Below, piece after piece: positions 33,475-44,321 of a stretch of 64,000 bases of DNA; position 1 is the first letter of the stretch, and every line of letters begins with the position of its first letter. The stretch is from Macrothele yani (taxonomy: Eukaryota; Arthropoda; Arachnida; Araneae; Macrothelidae): positions 48,741,336 through 48,805,335 of the forward strand of contig CM077006.1 in NCBI GenBank assembly GCA_039090855.1. The letters run 5' to 3'. The notes under the pieces are model-generated. The model was not told the origin of the DNA. It saw nothing but the letters and a program-made list of their open reading frames with translations, and did no database searches. The translations under genes and the position numbers were made by a program.

Positions 33475-34242
33475 CAACTGGGATGCTTCAGTAAGCTCGA
33501 TATGTGGGTACCACTTCAGCTCAAAAAATTCATCTCACTAAGCACATCTGCGATTCACTCTTGAAACGTGAAAACGATCCACTTTTGAAACGTATAACAG
33601 GCGATAAAAAATGGACCATCTACAACAACGTCGAACGAAAAAGATCGTGGAGCAAGCGTGATGAACCTGCTCAAAGCACTTCAAAAGCAGATCTGCACCA
33701 AAGAAATGTTATGCTGTCAGTCAGGTGGAATTTCAAAGGTATTGTGTATTTCGAATTGCTTCCAAGGAACCAAACCATTAAATTCGGATGTGTACTGTCG
33801 TCCACTGGATAAATTACGTGATGCAGTCAAACAGAAGCGTCCAGAATTGGTGAACCGCAAAGGTGTGTTTCACCATGATAACGTAAATCCGCAAACAAGT
33901 TTGGTCTCGTCAAAAATGGTTGCAGCTTGGATGTGATGTGTTACCATCCACCATATTCTCCAGATCTGGCACCATCAGACTACCATTTGTTTCGTTCGTT
34001 GCGAAACTCCTTGAACGGTAAAATCTTCACTGATGAGGCTAGCTATCAATTCGTTCTTGGAACAGTTTTTTGTCGAAAAAAAAACATTTTTGAGGGCGGA
34101 ATCAAGAACTTGCCTGCGAGAGGGCAAAAGGTCATCGAACAAAAAGGACAATATGTTGCTAACTAAAGTTTTTGTTTCCCACTCAAAAATTAGCCTTACA
34201 TTTACACAGGAAAAAAACGCAATTACTTTTTTGCCAACCCAA
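33475..34242 (+). mobile_element. Mariner element, 5'-truncated
   Basis: The right end reads ACTTTTTTGCCAACCCAA followed by TA at 34243-34244, which is the complement of the well-known mariner terminus TTGGGTTGGCAAAAAAGT. The left terminus is missing; transposase similarity begins abruptly near 33490. Confidence 0.87.
33490..34166 (+). pseudogene. Mariner DD34D transposase, 5'-truncated and frameshifted
   Basis: The order is KLDMWVP near 33498, ICDSLLKRENDPLLKR (33551-33598), the first catalytic Asp in TGDKKWTIYNNVERKRSW near 33600 (family TGDEKW), then VMLSVRWNFKGIVYFELLPR. The second Asp lies in VFHHDNVNPQTSLV near 33870 (family HHDNARPHTS), and the third in PPYSPDLAPSDYHLFRSL near 33945. 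The C-terminal frame ends at 34166 (GQYVAN). Frame changes occur near 33590, 33780 and 33930, so it cannot be expressed whole. All three catalytic Asp positions remain. The DNA-binding N-terminus is lost. Confidence 0.9.
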
Positions 34243-34344
34243 TATATTATTTTAAATTCAACACTTTTGTAGGCAAAGTAGATTACGAGTTTCCCCAATA
34301 AAAAAAGTGCTAATGCATTCAAGGTGTGATAATTTGTTCGTTTA

Positions 34345-34918
34345 TAATTAATTAGCTTTACTACCCGGCTTTGCCCGGGATTTAGGCTTATTAATTTCAT
34401 ATTCTCTTATTTGTCACAGAAAAAATTGGGAAAAAAATTGATGCAAGAAAGAAAACAGCTGATTTCACAAATTCGGCCATTACAAATTATTTATTCATAA
34501 GTGTGCTTATTTCCGCACTTTGCCGTACATTGCTGTGACAAATATTTGTCGAGAATTAAAGCAACGAAATGTACATAATGTATGGAATCTGTAGAATCAA
34601 ATGGACCAAAAGCGTTACGAATTATTTAACACGCGTCCAGGAGACACAGCATTAGAACACTGACTGAACAAAATTCGTTAACAATTTTTTTTATCGACGA
34701 TCAAATGCATCACGGGCCTTCGTTTCAGACGTTTTTGAGGGGCGAATCTCTGGGATAAAAAAGTTAAAAAGGTGTCTTTGCGAATATTTTATGAAACTGG
34801 CTGAAATTTTAATGAACACCATAAATCGTTAATAGGAATATGACCTCCAAATTTGGCCAGAATCGGTATATAACTTTTTAAATAGCTGTCAAAATTTTAT
34901 TAACCGTTTCTGCGTATA
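34345..34918. repeat. Dispersed repeat R2 (CCCGGCTTTGCCCGGG motif), left part
   Basis: The segment begins TTTACTACCCGGCTTTGCCC, a short GC hairpin in AT-rich DNA seen in many arthropod repeats, and continues to the TA site of the next Tc1 element. It resumes after 36145 with TTTCACCGGATTCCGGTGAA. The class is unknown to me. Confidence 0.5.
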
Positions 34919-34920
34919 TA

Positions 34921-36143
34921 CACTGAAGTGCCAGAAAAACTAGTACCTCAGTCTAATACTTGGTAGGTCCCCTACGGGAGCGCAGGACTGCAGAAATACG
35001 ACGGGGCATGGACTCCACTAGCTTCTGGAAATATGCTGAAGGCAATGCACACCATACTTCCTGCACAGTGTTCCACAATTCCGGTGTATTCCGATGTCTC
35101 GGATTCCTCTGTTCGATAGCGGGTTGCATGGCATCCCAAATGTGTTCTATCACGTTCAGATCTGGGGACTTGGGTGCGGAATGGCAACACCCCAAACTCA
35201 GATGAATACTCCTCTAACCATAATGTGGCGTCCCGACACTTGTGTGGAGGCGCATTGTCCTGTTGGAACAGGCCCAACCCATCAGCATGAATGCAGAACA
35301 TGAACGGGTGTACCTCGTCAGAAAGGATGCGCACATAGCGTTGGCAGGGCACAGATGTTTGTAGACGTATCAGGAGTCCCAGTGTAGTCCAGCTAAACAC
35401 ACCCCATACCATTACGGACACCCCGCCAGCCGGTAGAGTTCCCTGTTGACAGGCGGGATCCATGGCTTCATGGGGTTTGCGCCACACACGAATCCTTCCA
35501 CCTGCCCGATACAGTTGGAAACGCGACTCGTCAGACCAGGCTAATTGTTTCCAGTCATCAAGTGTCCAGTAGTGGTGTTACCGTGCCCAAGCGAGGCGCA
35601 TAGCTCTGTGTCGTTCACCCATGAAGGAGACTCGAGTTGGGCGTCGGCTACCAAAGTCCATATCGTGCAGGTTACGTTACACAATCGGGACGCTGATGCT
35701 TGTTGAAGCTCCAGCATTGAATTTCGATGATACCTGCGAGAGTGTTGCACGCCTATCGTGTGAAACTATTCTTGACAGCCGACGATGGTCACGTTATATC
35801 CAATGTCTTTTTACGACCACACTGATATCGTAGGTTGGAGGTTTTGCCGGAATTCTTGTAGACACGGTTACACTCTTGCAATGGTCGTCCGTGAAAATCA
35901 GAACTTCGTTTCTACCTCCAAAATACCATGGTCCTTCTCACGATCGCCAACTATGACACCGCGTTGAGAATCGTTTAAATCGTTATTACTTGTCATTCTC
36001 ATGCCGAAAACAGCTCTGACAGCTGGCAAGGATGTCTATTGCTTTATATACGCACTGGCGGACGCAACCGAGTACACGCATAGGTGACGTTGCTATGTAT
36101 TTTGCATAAGCTCGTCTGTACCAGTTTTTCTTGCACTTCAGTG
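34921..36143 (-). mobile_element. Tc1-like transposon with intact ends
   Basis: The left end reads CACTGAAGTGCCAGAAAAAC; the right is its complement (GTTTTTC TTGCACTTCAGTG). TA lies at 34919-34920 and 36144-36145, and the length is 1223 bp. It is inserted in repeat R2. Confidence 0.93.
34953..35996 (-). pseudogene. Tc1 DD34E transposase, few lesions
   Basis: The N-terminus starts at MTSNNDLNDSQRGVIVG (ATG near 35996) with a stop soon after. The second DNA-binding half reads RRLSRIVSHDRRATLSQV near 35770. The catalytic core is largely intact at 35180-35570: first Asp in LAWSDESRFQLYRAGG, then GGVSVMVWGVFSWT, second Asp in GLFQQDNAPPHKCRDATLW. Near 35180 a frameshift moves into the frame with APKSPDLNVIEHIWDAMQ, holding the Glu, and RRISAVLRSRRGPTKY at the end (34953). 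All three catalytic residues are present across two frames. An older but recognisable full-length copy. Confidence 0.9.
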
Positions 36144-36145
36144 TA

Positions 36146-36600
36146 TTTCTGTTTACCGATGAATTAAAAATTTGCGTATTTTAAAAAGTTTTCACCGGAT
36201 TCCGGTGAAATTTTGAGCGACTCCTCTTATTACGAATTCATGGTACTGATAAAAAATTTCAGCGCGTTTCGTTAAGGTTTCGCAAAGTTCATTTTTGCAA
36301 TTTTTTATGCACAGTTCTCAAAAAAACAGGAACACGTGTGGATGTGTCGCGGCGATGAATGCAGTCACGTACTTTCAGATTTGGACCAGGATAGCGATGA
36401 CGTACCAAACGACGCTAAATTTATTGATTAGCTAATTAATTAATTCACAACTCGGAACGGAACAACGTAGAGATCTTAAAACAGCTGCGTTGACCTAGAA
36501 ATTCCAGTATTAATAAGCTATGCGAATTTCACGATGACACAGTTCGGCGTTCGAGAGTTTTTGCTGCTTCAGACAAACAGAAGTTTTGTGTTTTATATAT
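36146..36600. repeat. Repeat R2, right part
   Basis: This continues R2 after the Tc1 insertion, with AAGTTTTCACCGGATTCC and a tail ending near TTTTATATATAAGATATTGG. No gene is seen. Confidence 0.45.
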
Positions 36601-36654
36601 AAGATATTGGATTTAGTGACAAAGCTGAATGTCAGTACTTTTGATAGATTTTAG

Positions 36655-36985
36655 CTGTGTTTTGTGCTCAGTGGAGTTTTGTAGGAAAATTGGGGAAGAA
36701 GTCACTGCCAAAAAAAAAAAAAAAAACTGCTGTGAGGGCTTTTCTTCGTTTCTCAATAACTTGGCAGGGATAAACGTACGGTTCAGAAAGATAGGGAAAT
36801 TCACGGCAGTGTACTTCCATAGTGATATTACAGACAAACTTAAAATTGTTGTTGGTTGAACAACGTTTAGGAAAAGAATTCGGGGCCGCAGCGTCACAAG
36901 AGCCTCAAGGCTAACAAACAGCACCTCCCCCTTCCCATAAGAGCCGCGGTTCTTAGCCAGAAAATTACGGTAACATTATTTCATG
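36655..36985. repeat. Dispersed repeat R3, copy 1 (pair with 55055-55340)
   Basis: Shared blocks include TTTCTCAATAACTTGGCAGG / TTCTCAATAACCTTGCAAAG, GATAAAC...GGTTCA, ATTACAGACAAACTTAAAAT / ATTACACACAAACTTCCAAT, and CTTAGCC..GAAAATTACGGTAA at the end. The region between 36986 and 38100 holds no recognised gene. Confidence 0.65.
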
Positions 36986-38099
36986 GAGATCTTCGTAGCA
37001 CATTCGTGTCACGGAGATTTTAGAATTCATTCGTTTTCAAGAATAGCAGGGAAAATTCAGCAGTAGGTCTTTTTGTTGTCACAACAGAAAACCGATGGCG
37101 AATTCAAGATGCTATCTATCAGTTCGGCAACGGTCATTACTAGAGTTGTAAAACATTTCCCCAAGCAATCAAGCTTAGTACGTTGGCTAAGCGTTATTAT
37201 TATTTATTGCATGTACATTGTGATCCAAAGCCACCACACAGATTACGTAAGGATTATTGCTTTTCTTGGCGACAAAGCCTGTTTTTAAAACAACAACTTT
37301 CTGAGTGGGTTTAGACAGACTGACAGGATAAGGTGGGTCACACGGATAAAAGACTGGGATACAGTACACTGTTATAAATTTCAGTTCAACGTTGCACCAC
37401 AATATCATGCAGCATCTGACACTTACACCATGTTCTGGTGCGATTTTCACACTTGCACTATAAAGCGCTGCATGAAAACACGTTTGACTTGCACCAAGTT
37501 TTCGCGTAAATCACCTAATGCAGCCAAAGCAGCATCACCTTGCACCACAATGAAGGAAACGGCGCACGCTTCTTCATCATCCGAAGAAGACAGGTGTTGT
37601 GCTGCGACGCTAAGTATGTTTTGTCGTCACAATGAGTCCGAGTTTAGAAGAGTTTAATGAAGTGTTCACTCAAGTTAATGAAGTAAGTGATGAAAATAAT
37701 TTTTGTAGTACATATATATCTGGTGTTTCTGATATAATTATTTCCATGCTGAACTATCTAATGTTATAAATGTGCCTAGCCACATGTAGGACAATATAAT
37801 TTTAGTTTTCTGAGGAAGTTGTTCTCATGGATGTAGCTTCAATTGTAGTATGACAAGCTCAAATTGCGGCATTAATTATAACAGTGTATATTAATCTTGA
37901 AATTGAGATTATACATGCTAACATAAGCAATGAAGATTTAAATCCTATGAATATGCAAGCAAAAATTTAAAAAGAAAAACAAATGAACTTTCTATTCCTG
38001 AATTGGTGAAGTAAACACAAACTTTTTGGAACTGTACACAGAAACCGTGATTTCAAAATATTTTTATCCATAAAGCAGTGACGTAAAAAGATTACACTT

Positions 38100-38276
38100 A
38101 ATTTTGGTGATATGTTTCACCAATAAGTGGAACTACACAAGCTGCACCACATTTTGGAAACGTTACACCAAACCGTGGTGTAACTTTGCACCATATTATG
38201 GAGTAAGGTTGCATTAAAAATGACGCAACATTACATTTGGTGGTGTAAGAACGCACCATTTTGTGGTGCAACCTTA
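38100..38276. repeat. Cluster of GCACCA/TGGTGC palindromic words
   Basis: CTGCACCACATTTTGG, TTACACCAAACCGTGGTGTAA, TTTGCACCATATTATGG, TTTGGTGGTGTAAGAACGCA and GCACCATTTTGTGGTGCAAC follow each other. The same words resume after the Tc1 insertion at 39505-39570 (GCACCATTTCTTGGTGCAAC) and earlier at 37428-37505. Together they look like one repeat, cut by the transposon. Confidence 0.6.
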
Positions 38277-39482
38277 CACCACTTGAAGAGATACCTGTCT
38301 AGTAACTTGTAGCCCCACCTTTCGCCTTGATGACGGCGGCGATTCGTCTCGGCATGGACTCGACAAGACACCGGAACCATTGGGAAGCCATACGGATCCA
38401 CGACCCCTGAACAAGCTCCCACAGTTCACGAAGATTTGATGGAGGGGGTCAGAGCCTCGAACATCTCTCTCGATGACATCCCAGATGTGCTCGATGGGAT
38501 TGAGGTCAGGTGACCTGGCTGGCCAAGGAAGCGAGGTCACGTCGGTGGTGTTCATCCAGCCATTCAGATACAATTCGGGAGCGATGGCACGGTGCATTGT
38601 CTTGTTGCAGGATGAGGTCCCGAGTGAGATATTCAAAATGCACAAACGGGAGCAAAGGGTCGTCCAGGATATCCCGATAACGTTGACCTGTGAGGGACGA
38701 TGTCACACGTACCAGGGGTCCCATTTCAGTCCACGTAAACAGTCCCCAGACGAGAATGCCATCCCCACCAACTTGAAGAGTACCCTGCTGGCAAGAAGGA
38801 TTCATCACTTCATGTGGTTTGGGCAGTACTCGTATCCTGCCATCCGCATGTACCAACGTGAATCTCGACTCATCAGTCCAGGCAACATTTTTACACATGT
38901 CTAGGGTCCAGTGGCGATGTTCCCACGCCCATGCTTATATTTGTACCCTGTGATGTGCGGTCAGTAGCGGTATCCTCGTGGGACGATGTCTTCTGTACCC
39001 CATAGCGAGGAGATTGTTCTGGATGGTGTGGCTGCTTACACATTTTTGTGCACCAGCGTTAAATTCCCGAGTGATTTCTTGCACTGTGGCCTGTCTATCC
39101 GCTGTTACAATGCGAGCTAGACGACGATGACCCCCATTCATCCACACGCTGTTGTACACGGCAGTTGGCCCTTGCAGGGATGGTTTTACCGGATTCGATG
39201 TACTCACGGTGCACCCGTTACACAGTGGCTCGTGAAAATCCCAGTGCCTGCACGACTTCTGAGATGGAGTGACCCATTCGACGGGCCCCGACAATTTGCT
39301 CACGATCAAATGCGCTTAGATCCTTCGTCTTACCCATACTGCGTCAGACTTACTGATTCCCGTCGTATCACTCTTTATATTGTCGGATCGCTGCATACGT
39401 CATGTCGTTTCCGTTTACAGGGCCGCCCACAGCGCCACATTTGCATAACGCCAGCTGTCTCTAATTCAACTGCTCTTCAGTG
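38277..39482 (-). mobile_element. Tc1-like transposon
   Basis: The left end is CACCACTTGAAGAGATACC and the right ends CTCTTCAGTG, its partial complement, flanked by TA (38275-38276; 39483-39484). About 1206 bp, inserted in the GCACCA repeat cluster. Confidence 0.85.
38290..39337 (-). pseudogene. Tc1 DD34E transposase, frameshifted
   Basis: The start MGKTKDLSAFDREQIVGARR (ATG near 39337) gives the helix-turn-helix. The next segment at 38935-39150 reads RRLARIVTADRQATVQEITR and TIQNNLLAMGYRRHRP. The catalytic part at 38506-38898 has the first Asp in VAWTDESRFTLVHADGRIRV and the second in LILQQDNAPCHRSRIVSEWL. A shift near 38530 leads to [20 protein letters not shown], which holds the Glu. The C-terminus is in further frames down to about 38290. 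All three catalytic residues are retained but the gene is broken at two or more points. Confidence 0.89.
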
Positions 39483-39689
39483 TAGTTGGGTTTTGTTTGC
39501 ACCACATAACGGTGTATCTTTTCTCGGAAAGTAGTGCAGCTGGTGTAGCACCATTTCTTGGTGCAACCTGTCCCCAAATTTTTAACAGTAGTTTTGAAAG
39601 AGGGACAGAGGATGGCATAGGCGTTTGAATTGCCGGTGGAAAAGAATAAAAAGTTACGTTGAATTACACTGAATTGGCAAAATAAAGAA

Positions 39690-41165
39690 GGGATACCTCG
39701 CTAATACCGCTTTAGTGCTACTCGAGATCGGATAACTGCAGCAACGCGATGGGGAATGGACTCCACGAGCTCTATGTAGTACTGGGGAGACAGTGCGCAT
39801 TATTCTTCCCCAAGAGCGTCCCACAATTCCGTGCTATTAGACGATGGAAGATTTCCGGCATTGACGGCACGTTGAATGGCATCCCAAACGTGTTCGACGG
39901 CTTTTAAATCCGGCTAATGTCAGGATGCCAAACTCCGTGAAATATTCCTCCAGTTAGGGGGAGGGGCTGCAGCCCCGGGCCTCGCATTTTCAAGGGGCTC
40001 CAGAATTATGCAGGATGCTTGAATAATTGGCAGTTCTACAGGTTTTTCTGTTTTTCTTGCAGACAGCACAGCAAAAACCATAAGAAACTGCCTTGCTTGT
40101 CCAGGGCTTTTCTACCATAAGAAACTGCCTTACGAAAAATAATTTCTCTTTCTTTCCTCTTTTTTAGGAGCAGTCCGCGAAAAGCATAGTCGCGCCCCAT
40201 CTTTCCAAAGCATTACAGATATTTTATTGCACACATCTGTAATTGGAGTAGATTTTCATACATTAAGAATTCGTTTGATAGTGATATTTGGATGATGATA
40301 TTTTGCCCACTACTTCGATATAATTTCAACAAGCTGAAACCTACAGCGGAGGGGGGAGGGATTACAGTAGAACTGAACTGCTATCCATTTTTTCAACCAT
40401 GCATTTTTTACATTTTCTTTCGTCCATGAATCCTGGGATACACACTTCAATACGGCGGGGATATTTTTATGGCTTCCACATATTTTGTGAATGTTTTCTC
40501 CTGTGTATCTTTATTTATCCACAAATATTGAAAACCTAGATGGGCCACTAATACTAGGGCCCTAAAATACTGCCTACCCTTCAGGCCCCCTGTCTGCTTA
40601 AATGTGCTCTGCTTGCAGTCATAATCGGGCCACAGTGAACATGGCGCATTTTCGTGCTGAAAGAGGTCGCACACTTCGGACTGGTAGTATGATACGAACG
40701 AGTGCAAATTGTCCCGAAAGATAGTAACGCAGCTCCCACTGGTCAGAACGGTCTGCAAACGTATGAGAAGACCTAATTGCCTGCCAGCTGAAAACATTCT
40801 ACACCATAACAGGGCCACCTCCGTGCTGTACTGTCCTGTCCCCTTGTAAGCATGCGGAATCCATTGCCTCGTGGGGTTGTAGTCACACTCGGAATCAGCC
40901 ATCTGCCTGAAACAGTTTGTACTGCGATTCGTTGGACCAAGCTACACGTTTTCAGCCAACTCGCGTCCAGTGGCGGTATTCTGGAGCCCAGGCGAGACGC
41001 ACAAGCCATGGGTCATCGGATCAGCAATTGCACCCGGGTGGGCGGTCTGCTTCGAAACACCATGGAACACAGGGAACGTTGCACTGTCCGAATGCAGATG
41101 CCACTACTGGCCCCAGCATTGAACTGCGCTATGCAGTGGCGACTCCTCCATGTAGGACGTGAGGA
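39690..41165 (-). pseudogene. Tc1 transposase, heavily decayed
   Basis: The 5' part (40630-41165) contains LHSAVQCWG near 41120, RLGSRIPPLDASWLKTCSLV and a PTRQWIPHAYKGTGQYSTEV stretch (the PHEAM..ACQQGT block of relatives), then WCRMFSAGRQLGLLIRLQTV and LFQHENAPC near 40650, where the second catalytic Asp is replaced by Glu. After the insertion, 39700-39950 holds a degraded ...HVWDAIQRAV and SIPHRVAAVIRSR ending. The first catalytic motif is not clear. Identification rests on block order and on similarity to the element at 34921. Confidence 0.75.
39955..40615. mobile_element. Unclassified insertion in the Tc1 gene
   Basis: It starts TAGGGGGAGGGGCTGCAGCC with a GC-rich palindrome GGGGCTGCAGCCCC. 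CAGT at 39951-39954 and 40616-40619 may be a 4-bp duplication. No inverted repeat or coding region is clear. A TTTTTCTTGCAGACAG splice-acceptor-like string occurs near 40056. Confidence 0.45.
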
Positions 41166-41170
41166 TCATC

Positions 41171-41750
41171 CTACACTTTAATATTAGAAAATTACAATTC
41201 GTAATGAAATAATGGAAAAGATTTATTTTATTAACATGGAAGAAAAAACGAAAATGAGGAACAACTGCAGTTGTGACGCCGACGCGCGATTGTCTTGTGT
41301 GGACGCTCTGAAGGGAGAGAGAGGATTTCGATCAACCGTCCTCGGCCTCGCTTGCCAGCACCTTGTCAATTGAGTGCGCAGATGGCTGGGCCGAGGGTAT
41401 TTACAGCAGAAGGTCGCAGAACTGAAAGTCATTCTGAGGACGACTCGAATCATCCTACGGGTCTTACTCTCGTTCTCGTGGTCGACAGTCCTCCTGAAAT
41501 GCACGGCAAGCTGTTGTCACGTGATACCTACTGACCAACGCGCAGTTCAACTTCAGCTGCTCACGTGAGGGAGCATTACAAGGGAAAGAAAGCGCGTTCC
41601 GCTAAGTTTAAGATTCAACGTGTGTTGTTCTATTTTGTATTTTAATTTACCAGTCATTAAATTTACTGTTGTGCTTTGGTGCCCGATTAGAAAGCATGGG
41701 AAGTAATCCCGCTCCAGATAGCAGCTCAAAACCAGGCGTAAGTAATTCTT
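41171..41750. other. No recognised gene
   Basis: Overlapping frames at 41223-41568 on both strands have no domain. The stretch is less AT-rich than its surroundings. Confidence 0.4.
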
Positions 41751-41907
41751 GTGACTGTATTATTGAATAACTTTTCCAAAAGCCATTTAGGTGACTGTAT
41801 TATTGAACAACTTTTCCAAAAGCCATTTAGGTGACTGTATTATTGAACAACTTTTCCAAAAGCCATTTAGGTGACTGTATTGAACAACTTTTCCAAAAGC
41901 CATCTAG
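41751..41907. repeat. 40-bp minisatellite, four copies
   Basis: The unit GTGACTGTATTATTGAACAA followed by CTTTTCCAAAAGCCATTTAG repeats at 41751, 41791, 41831 and 41871. The copies are nearly identical; the last lacks three bases. Each holds the palindrome CTTTTCCAAAAG-like centre. Confidence 0.95.
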
Positions 41908-42179
41908 GTGATTTTTGTTTCTTTTTATTGTTATTCGTTTTGTTTTATTGTTAGGTTTTTATGTAGTTTCTTAAGCTTTAGGATATACAATATTTAATTT
42001 TTTTAGAATTTCCGTATATCCTTTCCCAAGCCCCCGCGCGCATCGTCCTTTTACATCCTACACACCATAAAAACCAGGAGTCGCCCCAGATGCTTTGATT
42101 TGCAACAATGTCGTACGCCGGACGATGCGTGCCCAACGCCGCTGTCCACGGCTTTTCTACCGCAACACCGGACTCGCAC

Positions 42180-42350
42180 TCTGAATTTAGAGGCCGCTGC
42201 GGTGCAGTGGTAGCATGTCCGACACGTAACTGGAAGACACACTGGGCTCGATTCCCCGTGGCGGCCGATGATAATTTTTCCGAGATTCACTTATTAACGT
42301 TGAAAGATCGATGATTTCTGTTAGGTGTTCCTGTTCCACGTAGAGTGTTT
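42180..42350 (+). repeat. S4, copy 4 (5'-truncated)
   Basis: GAGGCCGCTGCGGTGCAGTG and CTCGATTCCCCGTGGCGGCC give the tRNA-like core, followed by GATGATAATTTTTCCG and the usual body. The ~150-bp leader of copies 1-3 is missing. Confidence 0.8.
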
Positions 42351-42733
42351 GAATGAATGATTCAAAAACGATTCCAGAACAATACAAATTAAGCGATCTA
42401 ATGGTTGAAACCGTGGTACGATGTAATTTTTGAATTGCTAGCATTCAAAAAATATATGCGGTTTTATTGATCCCTTATAACACCAATCATCCATTACGCC
42501 ATAAGCTTGCATCTTTAAACATTATGGTCGCATAACTCACTCGTATACACTCAATTTTCGAGAACAAGAATTTGAACAAATCAAGATGTTTGCTTCCTCT
42601 TTTGGTTAACCAATCGATATTGTTGGCACAATCATACGCCGCGCTAGCACAAACTTCGCCTCAACCATAACTAACCCAAACCCCACTGTCAAGTATGTTG
42701 CCTCGATTCCGTACATTCCAGCAGTGACAAATA

Positions 42734-44156
42734 CACTAACGGAAAAAAAATCATAACACCAAGAAGGTGTTGTGTTAGATAAACGACAGTTGGTAGGCGG
42801 TGAGAGTACATCTGTAAGATGACATCTATGCAAATTTCGCACTCGGCGCATACGTGTGGCGCTAGTAGCATCCCTAGGAACATACAAAGCAGGTTTGCTG
42901 TAAATACGCGCTGTAACGTTCGTGAGCGTTAGTTATCGTTGAGATTCGACGTAGGGTGTTGATGTTAGTCAAGAATGCCTTTAAAAAGACGAAGAACCCA
43001 TTATCAACAGCTCACGGAGTTTGAACGAGGTCGTGTATTAGGGCTACGAGAAGGCGGATTTTCTTTCCGCAATATTGCAGAACGACATGGCAGGAATGTA
43101 GTCACTGTGCATGATTGTTGGCAGCGGTGGTCAAGGGAAGGTACTGCCTCAAGAAGACCGGGTTCCAGCCGGCCACATGGCACTACTCAGAGGTAAGACC
43201 GCCGTGTACGGCGTATGGCCGTGGCGCATCGTACAGCGTCTGCGGCAGCAATTCGAGCTGCAGTTGCCACCACAGTGACACAACGAACTGTTACAAATCG
43301 GTTACTTGAAGGACAGCTCCGAGCCAGACGCCCTGTAGCGTGCATTCCACTTACTCCAAACCACTGACGTCGCAGACGACAGTGGTGTCACGCTAGAGCT
43401 CATTGAAGGACGGAGTGGAGATCTGTTGTGTTTTCTGATGAAAGCCGGTTCTTCCTGGGTGCCAGTGATGGCCGTGTGTTGGTTAGGAGGCCAGGTGAGC
43501 GCCTGCAACCAACCTGTCTGCGGCCGAGACACACTGGACCTACACCTCGAGTTATGGTCTGGGGAGCAATTTCCTATGACAGCAGGAGCACTCTCGTGGT
43601 TATCCCACGCACCCTGACGGCACAGTTGTACGTCGGTCTGGTGATTCAACTTGTTGTGCTGCCATTCATGAACAGCATTCCAGGGGTGTTTTCCAACAGG
43701 ATAACGCTCGCCCGCATACCGCTGTTGTAACCCAACATGCTCTACAGAGTGTCGACATGTTGCTGTGGCCTGCTAGATCACCAGATCTTTCTCCAATCGA
43801 GCACGTATGGGACATCATTGGACGACAACTCCAGCGTCACCCCCAACCAGCATTAACCGTCCCTGTATTGACCGACCAAGTGCAACAGGCATGGAACTCC
43901 ATCCCACAAACTGACATCCAGCACCTGTACGACACAATGCCTGAACCTTTGCGTGCTTGCATTCAACATTCTGGCGGTTACACCGGTTATTAATGTACCA
44001 GCATTTCACATTTAAAATGGCTCTTCTCGCGCTTACAATAAGCTGTGATATTGAAACCTTAATCGATTAAATATGTTACCCATACAAATGTATTGCCGCC
44101 ATTTCATTCCTCTACAACCATTTTTTCGTGGTTTTGGTATTTTTTTCCCGTCAGTG
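42734..44156 (+). mobile_element. Tc1-like transposon inserted in PLE2
   Basis: The left end reads CACTAACGGAAAAAAAATCA; the right end is close to its complement (TTTTTTTCCCGTCAGTG). TA lies at 42732-42733 and 44157-44158. Length 1423 bp. Confidence 0.92.
42975..43993 (+). pseudogene. Tc1 DD34E transposase, frameshifted
   Basis: It starts at MPLKRRRTHYQQLTEFERGR with a clear helix-turn-helix (SFRNIAERHGRNVVTVHDCW) and a stop at about 43194. The next part in another reading (RRMAVAHRTASAAAIRAAVA) leads to the first Asp in VVFSDESRFFLGASDGRVLV near 43428, then PRVMVWGAISYDSR. The second Asp motif (FQQDNARPHTAVV) is out of frame near 43692. The final frame 43757-43993 has LLWPARSPDLSPIEHVWDII with the Glu and ends CIQHSGGYTGY. 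All catalytic residues are visible; two or three frameshifts and stops make it inactive. Confidence 0.9.
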
Positions 44157-44321
44157 TACATTAAGTATTTGCAGTCGCCACAGAATTGACTTTGGATTAA
44201 AAACACGTAATATCCAAGACATTATCAGAAAAGATCGTGATCCGATTCCTCTCGAATCTAGGTACGGTGTATATGCAATTCCTTTAGGGGCCATAAGTGA
44301 TTATGCTAATAACCAAATATA

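Larger units (their letters stand above)
39667..41170 (-). mobile_element. Tc1-like element, 5'-truncated and split by an insertion
   Basis: The left terminus CACTGAATTGGCAAAATAAA follows TA at 39665-39666. Transposase sequence runs on the minus strand to about 41165, where it ends before the DNA-binding start, so the far terminus is lost. A ~660-bp insertion (39955-40615) splits the gene between the second and third catalytic regions. Confidence 0.75.

Noticed and set aside
40056..40072. Splice acceptor-like TTTTTCTTGCAGACAG
   Set aside because: There is no coding exon downstream; it is within an unclassified insertion.
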